A stretch of 64,000 nt of DNA from Rhodocyclaceae bacterium (GCA_023150275.1 JAKLLG010000003.1:212869-276868); one strand, 5' to 3'; positions 26,327 to 35,446 are shown, counted from the first letter of the stretch. Notes: generated by a model from the letters alone, not told the origin. A program made the numbers and translations.

Positions 26327-27637
26327 ATGTTGCTGCCGCACCGCAATCTGCTGATCCTCGCCGGCCTGTGGCTGGTGTGCGGTATCGCTGCCGTTTGGCT
26401 GCCGGCCGCGCTGCCGTTCTGGCAGATCGGCGGCGGTGCGCTGCTGGCGGCGATGCTCGCCGACGGCTGGCTGGCGCGCACGATCGGCAAGCCGTTGCGC
26501 GTGGAACGCCGGACGGCGCAGATATGGCCGGTCGGTGTCGAGCAGACGATTCGCCTGCGCCTCTCCAGCGGCGGGCGCGCGCTTCGTGGCCAGGTGCACG
26601 ACCGCTATCCGCCCTTGTTCGCTGCTGCCAGCCAGCCGCAGCCCTTTCGGCTCGACAGCGGGAAATGGACCGAGATCGCCTATCACCTCACGCCGACCGA
26701 ACGCGGCGAGCATCGCTTCGGCCTCGTGCAGCTGCGCATCGTGTCGCCCTTCCGCCTGTGGCTGAGCCAGCACGACGCCGGCGAAGCCGAAGCGGTGCGG
26801 GTGTTTCCCAACTTTGCGCGCATTACCCAGTACGCGCTCCTCGCAACCGACAACCGCCTGTCGCAGCTCGGCATCCTGCGCCGTCGCCGGCGCGGCGAAG
26901 GTTCCGATTTCGAGCAGCTGCGCGAATACCGCCGCGACGATTCGCTGCGCCAGATGGACTGGAAAGCGACGGCCCGACTGCGCAAACCCATCGTTCGTGA
27001 ATATCAGGATGAACGCGACCAGCAGATCGTTTTCCTGCTCGATTGCGGTCAGCGCATGCGCAGTCGCGACGATGCGCTCTCGCATTTCGATCACACGCTC
27101 AATGCGATGCTGCTGCTCTCCTACGTTGCCTTGCGTCAGGGCGACGCCGTGGGCTTTGGCACCTTTGCGCACCCGTCGCCGCGCTTCTTTGCCGCGCGCA
27201 AGTCGGTGGGCAGCGTGCAACTGCTGCTGAATGCCACCTATGATCTGCAACCGACCGTGCTGACGCCCGACTACCTCGCGGCCAGCGAGCTGCTGTGCCG
27301 CCAGGTGCGCAAGCGCTCCCTGGTGGTGCTGCTCACCAACCTGCGCGACGAAGACGATTCAACGCTGCAGCCGTCGCTGGCGCAGTTGCGGCAGCGCCAC
27401 CTCGTGCTCGTGGCAAGCCTGCGTGAAAGCGGGCTCGATGGCATCCTGCAGTCACCGGTGAAGGATTTCGACGATGCCCTGGGGTATGCTGCCGCCATTG
27501 AATACCGGCGCGCCCGGCACGTGCAGCTGGCGCGATTGCGCGCGGAAGGGGTACATGTGCTCGATACCAGCCCGCCGCAGCTGCCGGTGGCGCTGGTGAA
27601 CCAGTACTGGGCAATGAAACGAAGCGGCACCATCTGA
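26327..27637 (+). CDS. DUF58 protein (vWA-like)
   Basis: 436 aa. Two N-terminal hydrophobic segments (LLILAGLWLVCGIAAVWLPA and FWQIGGGALLAAMLA) anchor it; the DUF58 signature GSDFEQLREYRRDDSLRQMD with DWKATARLRKP lies near residue 205, followed by a von Willebrand A-like fold starting IVFLLDCGQRM. This family acts with MoxR ATPases, probably as the client whose metal site is loaded. The gene starts 2 nt after moxR. The MIDAS motif is incomplete (LDCGQR instead of D-x-S-x-S), so metal binding is doubtful. Confidence 0.9.
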   Translation: MLLPHRNLLILAGLWLVCGIAAVWLPAALPFWQIGGGALLAAMLADGWLARTIGKPLRVERRTAQIWPVGVEQTIRLRLSSGGRALRGQVHDRYPPLFAAASQPQPFRLDSGKWTEIAYHLTPTERGEHRFGLVQLRIVSPFRLWLSQHDAGEAEAVRVFPNFARITQYALLATDNRLSQLGILRRRRRGEGSDFEQLREYRRDDSLRQMDWKATARLRKPIVREYQDERDQQIVFLLDCGQRMRSRDDALSHFDHTLNAMLLLSYVALRQGDAVGFGTFAHPSPRFFAARKSVGSVQLLLNATYDLQPTVLTPDYLAASELLCRQVRKRSLVVLLTNLRDEDDSTLQPSLAQLRQRHLVLVASLRESGLDGILQSPVKDFDDALGYAAAIEYRRARHVQLARLRAEGVHVLDTSPPQLPVALVNQYWAMKRSGTI

Positions 27638-27668
27638 CATAACCGGAAACCGTGAAAGGAGAAACGAC

Positions 27669-28487
27669 ATGACTGAGCAAGACCGATCGGAGAGGAACGA
27701 GCGGCCGCTACCGGCGGCATGGACGAAGAACCCGTTTCAGGCGCCAACGGCCAACGTCGAGGATGTCCGCGCCAGTGTTGGCGGGCTGGTCGAGGTGCCG
27801 AACAAACTCGGGGCAGGGCAGGGTAGCAGCTGGTGGAGCGAGGGCTGGAGCCTCTTCCGCGAGGCGCCGGCCCTGTGGGTCGGAATGGCTTTCGTGCTGA
27901 TCGCGGTCATCGTCGTCATCAGCCTGATCCCGATTCTTGGCGCGCTCGCCACCTACCTGATCGCACCGATCTTCAGCGGCGGCTTGATGCTCGGGTGCCG
28001 CAAACTGGAGTCCGGCGACGGGTTGGGCTTCGGCGATCTGTTCGCCGGCTTCCAGCGGAATGTCGGGCAGCTTGCGCTGGTGGGCGTGCTCTATCTTGTC
28101 GGAATACTCGTCATCGGCGCCGGCGTCGCGATTCTCGGGCTGGGGGCCGGAATCGGTGCGGCATTTCTGGGCGGCGCTCCCCAGGGCGCGCCGTTTGCGA
28201 CGATCATGCTCGCCGGGCTTCTCGGTGCGGTGCTGGCGATTCCGCTGGCAATGGCGATCTGGTTTGCGCCGGCGCTGGTCATGCTCAATGATCTCCCCGC
28301 AATTTCCGCGATGAAGCTCAGCTTCGCGGGCTGCTGGCGCAACATGCTGCCTTTCCTCGTCTATGGCCTGATCGGCGTGGTGCTGGCCATCGTTGCCACG
28401 CTGCCCTTCGGCCTTGGCTGGCTGGTGCTGCTGCCGTTGATGGTGACGAGCACCTATGTGGCCTACAAGGAAATCTTCCTTGCCTGA
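27669..28487 (+). CDS. BPSS1780-family membrane protein
   Basis: 272 aa with a ~70-residue polar N-terminus (NPFQAPTANVED is typical of the family) and about six hydrophobic helices, including GMAFVLIAVIVVISLIPILG and YGLIGVVLAIVATLPFGLG. WWSEGWSLFREAPALWVGM matches the BPSS1780 family, named from Burkholderia and common in betaproteobacteria. AAAGGAG is 8 nt upstream of ATG 27669. Its end overlaps the start of the RDD gene. Function unknown; possibly a channel or membrane stress component with the MoxR cluster. Confidence 0.85.
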   Translation: MTEQDRSERNERPLPAAWTKNPFQAPTANVEDVRASVGGLVEVPNKLGAGQGSSWWSEGWSLFREAPALWVGMAFVLIAVIVVISLIPILGALATYLIAPIFSGGLMLGCRKLESGDGLGFGDLFAGFQRNVGQLALVGVLYLVGILVIGAGVAILGLGAGIGAAFLGGAPQGAPFATIMLAGLLGAVLAIPLAMAIWFAPALVMLNDLPAISAMKLSFAGCWRNMLPFLVYGLIGVVLAIVATLPFGLGWLVLLPLMVTSTYVAYKEIFLA

Positions 28488-29220
28488 ACCCGGCACTGTA
28501 GCGCGCGCGCAGGCGATCGTCGCACCGCTCGACACGGTGCGACGCGTCGCCACGCCGGAAGGATGCGAACTCAACCTGCACGTTGCCGGGCCGACGGTCC
28601 GCGCACGTGCCTGGCTGTTCGATTTCGTCATCCGCGTCGTGCTGTTCATCGCCTGCATGCTGCTGCTGTCGAACATTGGCCGGGTCGGTTCCGGCGTCGC
28701 GCTGCTGCTCGCGTTCGTCCTTGAATGGCTGTATCCGGTGCTGTTCGAAGTCTACGGACGCGGCGCAACGCCCGGCAAGAAGCTATCCAATCTGGTGGTG
28801 CTGCACGACGACGGCACGCCGGTGGGCTGGAAATCCTCGTTCGCGCGCAACACGCTGCGCTTTGTCGACTTCATGCCCTTCGGCTATGCATGCGGCCTGC
28901 TGACGATGTGGTTGAGCGCGGACAGCAAGCGCCTCGGCGATCTGCTCGCCGGCACGGTTGTCGTCTACCGCGACGAGAACCGGGCTCCGACCATCGATGA
29001 TGATTTCTTCGATGCCGAGCCGGCACCATTTCCGCTGACGCTGGCCGAGCAGCGGGCGCTGCTCGAATACCGGCAGCGTGCCGCAATGCTGACCGAAGCA
29101 CGCGCCGACGAACTTGCCGAGCTGGCGCTGCCACTCACCGATAACCTGCGACCGCAGGCGGCGCGCTTGAAACTCCTGCGCATTGGCAATGCCCTGCTGG
29201 GGCGCAGACGGCAGGCGTAA
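28480..29220 (+). CDS. RDD-family membrane protein
   Basis: About 246 aa. The RDD signature is present: RARAWLFDFVIR (Arg-Asp pattern in helix 1), LEWLYPVLFEVYGRGATPGKKLSNLVV, RNTLRFVDFMP and KRLGDLLAGTVVVYRDE. Two to three membrane helices are followed by a ~70-residue charged cytoplasmic tail. TTG 28480 is chosen because AAGGA lies 7 nt upstream and the codon overlaps the previous stop; ATG 28456 is in frame but has no ribosome site. It closes the cluster that begins with the SpoIIM gene; RDD and SpoIIM genes often occur with MoxR-DUF58 pairs. Confidence 0.83.
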   Translation: MPEPGTVARAQAIVAPLDTVRRVATPEGCELNLHVAGPTVRARAWLFDFVIRVVLFIACMLLLSNIGRVGSGVALLLAFVLEWLYPVLFEVYGRGATPGKKLSNLVVLHDDGTPVGWKSSFARNTLRFVDFMPFGYACGLLTMWLSADSKRLGDLLAGTVVVYRDENRAPTIDDDFFDAEPAPFPLTLAEQRALLEYRQRAAMLTEARADELAELALPLTDNLRPQAARLKLLRIGNALLGRRRQA

Positions 29221-29241
29221 TCAACTGGCCGATGCTGGCAT

Positions 29242-29260
29242 GGCGCTCGTATCGAGCGCC
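29242..29260. terminator. Hairpin between convergent RDD and FKBP genes
   Basis: GGCGCTCG-TAT-CGAGCGCC is a perfect 8-bp stem between two convergent genes, where a bidirectional terminator is expected. No T-run follows on either strand, so the call is weak. Confidence 0.35.
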
Positions 29261-29304
29261 TTGGCCATGCGCAATGTGCTGCCGCCAACCCCGTGCAGGT
29301 CAGA

Positions 29305-29712
29305 TCAGCGCGCGACCTTGAGCAGTTCCACCTCGAAGGTCAGCGTCGCATTCGGCGGTACCGCCGAACCGGCGCCGCGCGAACCGTAGGCGATCTCCGG
29401 CGGGCAGGTGAGCTTCGCCTTGCCGCCTTCCTTCATCTTCGATACGCCTTCTGTCCAGCATGGAATCACGCGGTTGAGCGGGAACGCCGCCGGCTGGCCG
29501 CGCTTGTATGAGCTGTCGAATTCGGTGCCGTCGGCGAGCGTGCCTCGGTAGTGCACCTGCACGGTGGCCGTGGGCGCCGCCTGTGTTCCGGTGCCGTCTT
29601 TCAGCGATTCGTAGATGAGGCCGGACGGCGTTTTCTCCGGAGTGCCGGCGTAGGCGCTCAGGCTGGCCAGCGCAAGCAGCCCGGCCAGGGCGATTTTCTT
29701 CGATTGCAGCAT
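29305..29712 (-). CDS. Periplasmic FKBP-type peptidyl-prolyl isomerase
   Basis: 135 aa with a signal peptide (KKIALAGLLALASLSAYAG) and one FKBP domain: VQVHYRGTLADGTEFDSSY, the pocket residues in FPLNRVIPCWTEGVSKMKEG, and IAYGSRGAGSAVPPNATL. It catalyses proline cis-trans isomerisation during folding of exported proteins. The start at 29712 is preceded by ACGGAG; 23 more upstream codons are open but would hide the signal peptide. Relative to many FKBPs it has a Cys in the pocket loop (VIPCW) and another in LTCPPE, possibly a disulfide. Confidence 0.92.
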   Translation of the reverse strand: MLQSKKIALAGLLALASLSAYAGTPEKTPSGLIYESLKDGTGTQAAPTATVQVHYRGTLADGTEFDSSYKRGQPAAFPLNRVIPCWTEGVSKMKEGGKAKLTCPPEIAYGSRGAGSAVPPNATLTFEVELLKVAR

Positions 29713-29851
29713 CGATGGCTCCGTTGTGTTTGAAGCGTTGATTGAGTTCCGGACGCTACCGGGAAGTTCGGGCCGAGGCAAGTTTCGCGGGCGGGGCGTG
29801 AAAGGCTGTTGAAGCTGCCCTCATGGCCCCTGTCTCGACGATAATGGAGCG

Positions 29852-30085
29852 ATGACTGATACGCAGAAAAACAATCCCCTGCACGGGGTGACGCTGGAAA
29901 AGCTGTTGAACGAGCTGGTCGATTTCTATGGCTGGCAGGGCTTGGGCGACCGGATCGACATCCGCTGCTTTAACCACGATCCGAGCATCGCATCGAGCCT
30001 GAAATTTCTCCGCCGGACGCCGTGGGCAAGAGAGCGCGTGGAGATGCTCTATCTCGATATGTTGCGGGTGGCGGGGCGCATCTGA
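29852..30085 (+). CDS. VF530-type (DUF2132) small protein
   Basis: A 77-aa protein with the DUF2132 pattern: [45 protein letters not shown] and EMLYLDML. The family fold (VF530 of Vibrio) is a small helical domain suggested to bind DNA; its biological role is unknown. The gene is complete and divergent from the FKBP gene, with the AT-rich accessory gene downstream. Confidence 0.88.
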   Translation: MTDTQKNNPLHGVTLEKLLNELVDFYGWQGLGDRIDIRCFNHDPSIASSLKFLRRTPWARERVEMLYLDMLRVAGRI

Positions 30086-30308
30086 TATGGGGTCTGCCTC
30101 TGTTGATAGCCGATGTAGATTTGCTGCATTAGTCTATGCGTTTGTAATTTTTGGAATGTAGAATAGGTATCACACCTTAAGTGTCGGCTGCGACTCAGAA
30201 GCGGTCGGCGATCACTTTGCGGCAGAGCGAATATTTGGCGGCACCACGGGTATGCTATCGGGATTTCTGGCCCGGTCTTTAGTGAATATATGAGCCGGTT
30301 TCAAACCT

Positions 30309-31778
30309 ATGCGCACCTTTAGCCCCCTTCTTCTTCTCTTCGTAGCCACCGACGCATTTGCTCCTCCGATTGACCCAGGAGGTGTTGTTGGGCTCATCAT
30401 TGGCGCAATAGCGGTATTTTGGCTTCTGGTGATTTTAGGCTCATTGGCGATACCGTTTATCGTCGCCAAAGGTCGGTGGCGACTAGTGCTACTGCTCCCG
30501 ATTGCCGGCTTTTGGGGATACCAGTATCGCGAACAGTTCCAGAAGCCCGCAGCCATGGAAACATGGCGCCTCGCCGGCCTCGAACAATGCAGATCGGAAA
30601 AAAATGCATTGCCGAACTTGATTTCGGCAGACGGGTTTCTCGATGAGGGTGTAGGAATATCCGATGAAGTAATTTTGGAGCTGTTTTCCAAACGCCATCT
30701 CGATTTTGTTGAAATCTATTTCCCAAATACGAGAATTTTCTTAAGAAACCAAATCGAACTTGACGCTGCAAAGGCTCTTGATAAGCCCTACGTCCATCTC
30801 ACACTAGGCAAGAAAGGTGATCCTAACTGTGTTCGGCTTCTCGGTTCACCAAAGGGAAAAGAGCGGCGCGTTCCATTTCTGCCGGACACATGTCTGGCTG
30901 CAAGATACCTGGAAGAACCAAAGGCGCGATACGTGGTTCGTTTGGAGCATGCAGCGGATCCAGAATCAAAAAAATTCGGCCGTTGGGCAATTATTGACCG
31001 CTCAACTTCTACCGAAATTTCTTCTGTAACCACCACGGAAACTCGAAGCACAATCAATGTGATCGGCCGATTGTATAAGCCAGAGGATGTTCGCGAGCTA
31101 GCTGATTGTCGTCCCCCACAAGCCGTACTTGTGAATCGGTTTATAGGGACGAAACTGAAAACTGAAATGCTGACCGACGAGCAATGGGTTCGCGTTGAGT
31201 CATCCAAAGCAAATGTTGATGTTTCAATAATCGATACGCCGGCCAATCGACTTCCTTTGATTTTTTCGGAAGCAGAACATGCGTTCTATGACCAAAAGGA
31301 AAAAACACTTCTATTCAATCCGGATATCTACGACGATGGCTGGGAAGCGGCCATGGAAAACGCCCTTCAACAAAACGTGGCGAGTTACGGATCGAAACTC
31401 CTGCTAATGCCAGAGCGAAAATTAATTTCATTGGAACTAGAGGGGGGTGGCAGGAGATATCCTTGGAAGGTATTTGCAGTTAAGGGCGGTTTCTTTGTAG
31501 TGCGCACCTCCCCATCTTGGCACGAGGCGGGAAAGAATTTCATTGCTCGTTTTGATCGATCAGGTGATTTTTTGTGGGCTGCTTACGTTGAGAAGCCCCA
31601 ATCATTTGACTCCAAATGTAGATCTTTTGAGCCACGATCAATCTATGCCACCACCGAGCACTTGGTGTTCGCAAATGTATGCAAGGATTTATCCTCCGAA
31701 GAGAAGAGCAGTACTGGCAAGGTGTCGATGGGTGAGAAATGGAAGATTCCTTTGCAGTCGTTACCCGGTCAGCTTTAG
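30309..31778 (+). CDS. AT-rich hypothetical membrane-anchored protein
   Basis: A 489-aa protein that I do not recognise. It starts with a short hydrophobic stretch (PLLLLFVATDAFA, possibly a signal peptide), then one or two helices (VVGLIIGAIAVFWLLVILGS and WRLVLLLPIAGFWGY, residues ~26-75), then ~410 polar residues, probably outside the membrane. VPFLPDTCLAARYLEEPKAR and SSVTTTETRSTINVIGR are notable segments; several Cys occur. The coding sequence is visibly richer in A and T and in AAA/ATT codons than all neighbours, as are the ~200 bp before it, which points to recent acquisition. No good ribosome site precedes ATG 30309. No mobile-element remnant is seen beside it. Confidence 0.75.
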   Translation: MRTFSPLLLLFVATDAFAPPIDPGGVVGLIIGAIAVFWLLVILGSLAIPFIVAKGRWRLVLLLPIAGFWGYQYREQFQKPAAMETWRLAGLEQCRSEKNALPNLISADGFLDEGVGISDEVILELFSKRHLDFVEIYFPNTRIFLRNQIELDAAKALDKPYVHLTLGKKGDPNCVRLLGSPKGKERRVPFLPDTCLAARYLEEPKARYVVRLEHAADPESKKFGRWAIIDRSTSTEISSVTTTETRSTINVIGRLYKPEDVRELADCRPPQAVLVNRFIGTKLKTEMLTDEQWVRVESSKANVDVSIIDTPANRLPLIFSEAEHAFYDQKEKTLLFNPDIYDDGWEAAMENALQQNVASYGSKLLLMPERKLISLELEGGGRRYPWKVFAVKGGFFVVRTSPSWHEAGKNFIARFDRSGDFLWAAYVEKPQSFDSKCRSFEPRSIYATTEHLVFANVCKDLSSEEKSSTGKVSMGEKWKIPLQSLPGQL

Positions 31779-31943
31779 TCCCTGTCGCCCGATCGACCAA
31801 GATAGGCCAGCGAGAGGTTCGTAAAGGCAGGTGTGCTCATAACGGTGATTTTTCCTGGCTGAAGGGCGCTTCAGCATGCGATTGACCAGTCGATTGTGCG
31901 TCGCGCACAGTCCAGCTTATTTGATCCGCATACGCCGGATGTG

Positions 31944-31972
31944 AAAAGGGCGACGGAATTACCGTCGCCCTT
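31944..31972 (-). terminator. Rho-independent terminator of aceE-aceF-lpdA
   Basis: Read on the minus strand: AAGGGCGACGG, 5-nt loop, CCGTCGCCCTT, then TTTT. The perfect 11-bp stem lies 24 nt beyond the lpdA stop. Confidence 0.85.
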
Positions 31973-31995
31973 CCTCTTGCTGGCCGCGCTACTGA

Positions 31996-33786
31996 TTACT
32001 TCTTCCGCGCCGGCGGCACGTCCGTACAACTGCCGTGTGCCACTTCGGCGGCCATGCCCACCGTTTCGCCCAGCGTCGGGTGCGGGTGGATGGTCTTGCC
32101 GATGTCGACGGCGTCGCAGCCCATCTCGATGGCCAGGCAGACTTCGCCGATCATGTCGCCGGCCGAGGGGCCGACGATGGCGCCGCCGATGACGCGGTGC
32201 GTTTCGGCGTCGAAGATCAGCTTGGTGAAGCCGTAGTCGGCGCCGTTGGCAATCGCGCGGCCTGAGGCTGCCCACGGGAACTTGGCGGTCTCGACCTTGC
32301 GGCCTTCCTTCTTCGCCTGCTCCTCGGTGTAGCCGACCCACGCCACCTCGGGGTGGGTGTAGGCCACGCCAGGAATCACGGTGGCGTCGAAGGCGGCCTT
32401 GTGGCCGGCGGCGACTTCGGCCGCGACGTGCGCTTCATGCACCGCCTTGTGCGCCAGCATCGGCTGGCCGACGATGTCGCCGATGGCGAAGATGTGCGGC
32501 ACGTTGGTGCGCATCTGCGCATCGACGTTGATGAAGCCGCGATCGGTGACGATGACGCCAGCCTTCTCGGCGCCGATCTTCTTGCCGTTCGGCGCGCGGC
32601 CGGCGGACTGCAGGATCATGTCGTAACGCACGGCCTCGGCCGCCGGGGCGCCTTCGCCCTCGAACTTGACCCACAGGCCATCTTCCTTGGCGTCGACGGC
32701 AACCGTCTTGGTCTTCAGCATGATGCGCTCGAAGCGGTGGGCGTTCTGCTTCTCCCACACCTTCACGGCATCGCGGTCCGGGCCCTGCATCAGGCCGTCC
32801 ATCATCTCGACGACGTCGACCTTGGCGCCCAGCGTCGAATAGACGGTGGCCATTTCCAGACCGATGATGCCGCCGCCGATGACCAGCATTTTCTTCGGCA
32901 CGAAGCGCAGTTCCAGCGCGCCGGTCGAATCGACGATGCGCGGGTCGCGCGGAATGAATGGCAGATGCACCGCGGCCGAGCCGGCGGCGATGATGCAGTT
33001 CTTGAACCTGATCGTCTTCTTGCCGCCGGTCTTGTCCTGCGCCTTGCCGTCGGTCAGTTCGACCTCGATGTGATGCGGGTCGAGGAAGCTGCCATAGCCG
33101 CGCACGATCTCGACCTTGCGGCCCTTGGCCATGCCGGCGAGACCGCCGGTGAGCTTGCCGACGACCTTTTCCTTGTGCGTGCGCAGCGCATCGACATCGA
33201 CGCTGGGCTTCGCGAAGCTGATGCCGGCGGCCGACATGTGCTCGGCCTCATCCATCACGGCGGCGACATGCAGCAGCGCCTTCGACGGGATGCAGCCGAC
33301 GTTCAGGCAGACACCGCCGAGCGTTGCGTAACGCTCGACGATGACGGTCTTGAGGCCGAGGTCGGCGGCGCGGAAGGCGGCCGAGTAGCCGCCGGGACCG
33401 GCGCCGAGCACGAGCATGTCGCAATCGATGTCGGCACCGCCGGCGTGGCTGGCGGCAGCGGGTGCGGCCACCGGTGCCGCAGGAGCAGCCGCCGGGGCGG
33501 CAGCAGGTGCCGCGGCCGGGGCGCTGGCAGCGGCTGTGCCGCCGGCCGACGCCTCGACCTTGATCAGCGCGACGCCTTCCTTGACCTTGTCGCCCAGCTT
33601 GACCAGCACTTCCTTGACGACGCCGGCAACGTCGCTCGGCACATCCATGGTCGCCTTGTCCGACTCCAGCGTGACGATCGCGTCGTCCACCTTGATCGTG
33701 TCGCCGACCTTCACGAACAGGTCGATGACCGGGACATCGGCGAAGTCGCCGATGTCGGGAACCTTCACTTCAACGAGTTGGCTCAT
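31996..33786 (-). CDS. lpdA: Dihydrolipoyl dehydrogenase (E3) with N-terminal lipoyl domain
   Basis: 596 aa. Residues 1-80 are a lipoyl domain with the lipoylation Lys in ESDKATMDVPS; an Ala/Pro linker follows; then the flavoprotein begins with the FAD motif VLGAGPGGYSAAF and the redox disulfide GGVCLNVGCIPSK. The NAD motif is VIGGGIIGLEMATVY, and the C-terminus has HPHPTLGET with the catalytic His-Glu pair. It reoxidises dihydrolipoyl groups of the pyruvate dehydrogenase complex and makes NADH. Lipoyl-bearing E3 is known from Neisseria and Ralstonia relatives. It is the last gene of the aceE-aceF-lpdA operon, 10 nt after aceF. Confidence 0.96.
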   Translation of the reverse strand: MSQLVEVKVPDIGDFADVPVIDLFVKVGDTIKVDDAIVTLESDKATMDVPSDVAGVVKEVLVKLGDKVKEGVALIKVEASAGGTAAASAPAAAPAAAPAAAPAAPVAAPAAASHAGGADIDCDMLVLGAGPGGYSAAFRAADLGLKTVIVERYATLGGVCLNVGCIPSKALLHVAAVMDEAEHMSAAGISFAKPSVDVDALRTHKEKVVGKLTGGLAGMAKGRKVEIVRGYGSFLDPHHIEVELTDGKAQDKTGGKKTIRFKNCIIAAGSAAVHLPFIPRDPRIVDSTGALELRFVPKKMLVIGGGIIGLEMATVYSTLGAKVDVVEMMDGLMQGPDRDAVKVWEKQNAHRFERIMLKTKTVAVDAKEDGLWVKFEGEGAPAAEAVRYDMILQSAGRAPNGKKIGAEKAGVIVTDRGFINVDAQMRTNVPHIFAIGDIVGQPMLAHKAVHEAHVAAEVAAGHKAAFDATVIPGVAYTHPEVAWVGYTEEQAKKEGRKVETAKFPWAASGRAIANGADYGFTKLIFDAETHRVIGGAIVGPSAGDMIGEVCLAIEMGCDAVDIGKTIHPHPTLGETVGMAAEVAHGSCTDVPPARKK

Positions 33787-33796
33787 CTCGGGCTCC

Positions 33797-35446
33797 TCAG
33801 ACGATCATGCGGCGCATGTCGGCGAGCAGCTGCGCGACATAGACATTGAAGCGGGTCGCCAGCGCGCCGTCGATGACGCGGTGGTCGGCGGTCAGCGAGA
33901 GCGGCAGGATCAGGCGCGGCACGAATTGCTTGCCGTCCCACACCGGCTTCATCGCCGACTTGTTGACGCCGAGGATCGCAACTTCCGGTGCATTGACGAT
34001 CGGCGCGAAGTAGGTGCCGCCGATGCCGCCGAGCGAACTGATGGTGAAGCACGCGCCCTGCATGTCGGCCGGCTTGAGCTTGCCGTCGCGCGCCTGCTTG
34101 GCGAGTTCGCCGGATTCCTGCGCGATCTGCAGCACCGACTTCTGGTCGGCGTTCTTGACCACCGGCACGACCAGGCCGTTCGGCGTGTCGGCGGCGAAGC
34201 CGATGTTGAAGTACTTCTTCAGCACCAGGTTGTCGCCGTCGATCGAGCTGTTGAACTCGGGATACTTCTGCATCGCCTTGACGCAGGCCTTGATCAGGAA
34301 GGCGAGCATGGTCAGCTTGGCGCCGGACTTCTCGTTCTCCTTGTTCAGCTGCACGCGGAAGGCTTCGAGGTCGGTGATGTCGGCGTCCTCGTGATAGGTG
34401 ACGGCCGGGATCATCACCCAGTTGCGCGACAGGTTCTGGCCGGAGATCTTCTTGATGCGCGACAGCGGCTGCGTCTCGATCGGGCCGAACTTGGCGAAGT
34501 CGACCTTCGGCCACGGCAGCAGGTCGAATCCACCCAAACCCGCGCCGCCGAGGCTGGCGCCGCCCGCAGCGGCCGGCGGCGCGGTGAGTACGCCCTTGAC
34601 GAAGGCGGTGACGTCTTCCTTGAGGATGCGACCTTTCGGGCCGGTGGCCTTGACCTTGGCGAGGTCGGCACCGAGCTCGCGGGCATAGGCACGCACCGAG
34701 GGGCTGGCGTGCGCCTTGCTGCCAAGCGGCAGGGCGGGGGCCACTGCGGCGGGTGCAGCGGCAGGCGCCGCAGGCGCAGCTGCGGCTGGAGCCGGGGCTG
34801 CAGCCGGTGCGGGAGCGGGCGCAGCAGCGGCAGGGGCCGCAGCAACGGCAGCGCCACCGCTGGCTTCGACGATGACGACGACCGCGCCTTCGCTGACCTT
34901 GTCGCCCAGCTTGACCTTCACTTCCTTGACGACGCCGGCGACGGACGAGGGCACGTCCATCGTCGCCTTGTCGGATTCGAGCGTGACCAGCGCGTCGTCG
35001 ACCTTGATGGTGTCGCCGACTTTCACGAACACGTCGATGACCGGCACGTCGCTGAAGTCGCCGATGTCCGGCACCTTCACTTCGACCGGACCGGCGGCGG
35101 CAGGGGCTGCTGCCGGTGCCGGTGCGGGAGCCGGGGCAGCAGCCGGTGCCGGTGCGGGAGCCGCAGCGGCGGGCGCCGGCGCGGCCGGAGCGCTGGCAAC
35201 TGCGGCGCCGGTTTCCACCAGCACGACCACCGTGCCTTCGGAGATCTTGTCGCCGAGCTTGACCTTCACTTCCTTGACGACGCCGGCGACCGAAGACGGC
35301 ACATCCATCGTCGCCTTGTCCGATTCGAGCGTGACCAGCGCGTCATCGACCTTGATGGTGTCGCCGACCTTCACGAACACGTCGATGACCGGCACGTCCG
35401 AGAAATCGCCGATGTCCGGAACCTTCACTTCCACGATATTGCTCAT
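33797..35446 (-). CDS. aceF: Pyruvate dehydrogenase E2, dihydrolipoyl acetyltransferase
   Basis: 549 aa. Two lipoyl domains (1-~78 and ~118-195), each with ESDKATMDVPS, are joined by Ala/Pro-rich flexible linkers. The peripheral subunit-binding domain follows (SPSVRAYARELGADLAKVKA, ~245), then the acetyltransferase core with the catalytic SLTADHRVIDGALATRF near the C-terminus. It transfers acetyl groups from lipoate to CoA and forms the complex core. E. coli E2 has three lipoyl domains; here two are in E2 and one in E3. GGAGGAACCAGC upstream of ATG 35446 holds the ribosome site; aceE ends 12 nt upstream. Confidence 0.96.
   Translation of the reverse strand: MSNIVEVKVPDIGDFSDVPVIDVFVKVGDTIKVDDALVTLESDKATMDVPSSVAGVVKEVKVKLGDKISEGTVVVLVETGAAVASAPAAPAPAAAAPAPAPAAAPAPAPAPAAAPAAAGPVEVKVPDIGDFSDVPVIDVFVKVGDTIKVDDALVTLESDKATMDVPSSVAGVVKEVKVKLGDKVSEGAVVVIVEASGGAAVAAAPAAAAPAPAPAAAPAPAAAAPAAPAAAPAAVAPALPLGSKAHASPSVRAYARELGADLAKVKATGPKGRILKEDVTAFVKGVLTAPPAAAGGASLGGAGLGGFDLLPWPKVDFAKFGPIETQPLSRIKKISGQNLSRNWVMIPAVTYHEDADITDLEAFRVQLNKENEKSGAKLTMLAFLIKACVKAMQKYPEFNSSIDGDNLVLKKYFNIGFAADTPNGLVVPVVKNADQKSVLQIAQESGELAKQARDGKLKPADMQGACFTISSLGGIGGTYFAPIVNAPEVAILGVNKSAMKPVWDGKQFVPRLILPLSLTADHRVIDGALATRFNVYVAQLLADMRRMIV
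34868..35440 (-). repeat. Direct repeat of lipoyl-domain DNA within aceF
   Basis: The segments coding for the two aceF lipoyl domains (about 34868-35094 and 35215-35440) are almost identical over ~220 bp, with differences mostly in synonymous positions. The lipoyl part of lpdA (about 33545-33780) is a more diverged third copy. This indicates tandem duplication and possibly continued gene conversion. Confidence 0.8.

Noticed and set aside
30212..30691. A 159-codon - strand frame opposite the AT-rich gene
   Set aside because: It lies entirely opposite the longer + strand gene, which has clear hydrophobic segments and continues for 489 codons; no motif or ribosome site supports the antisense frame.
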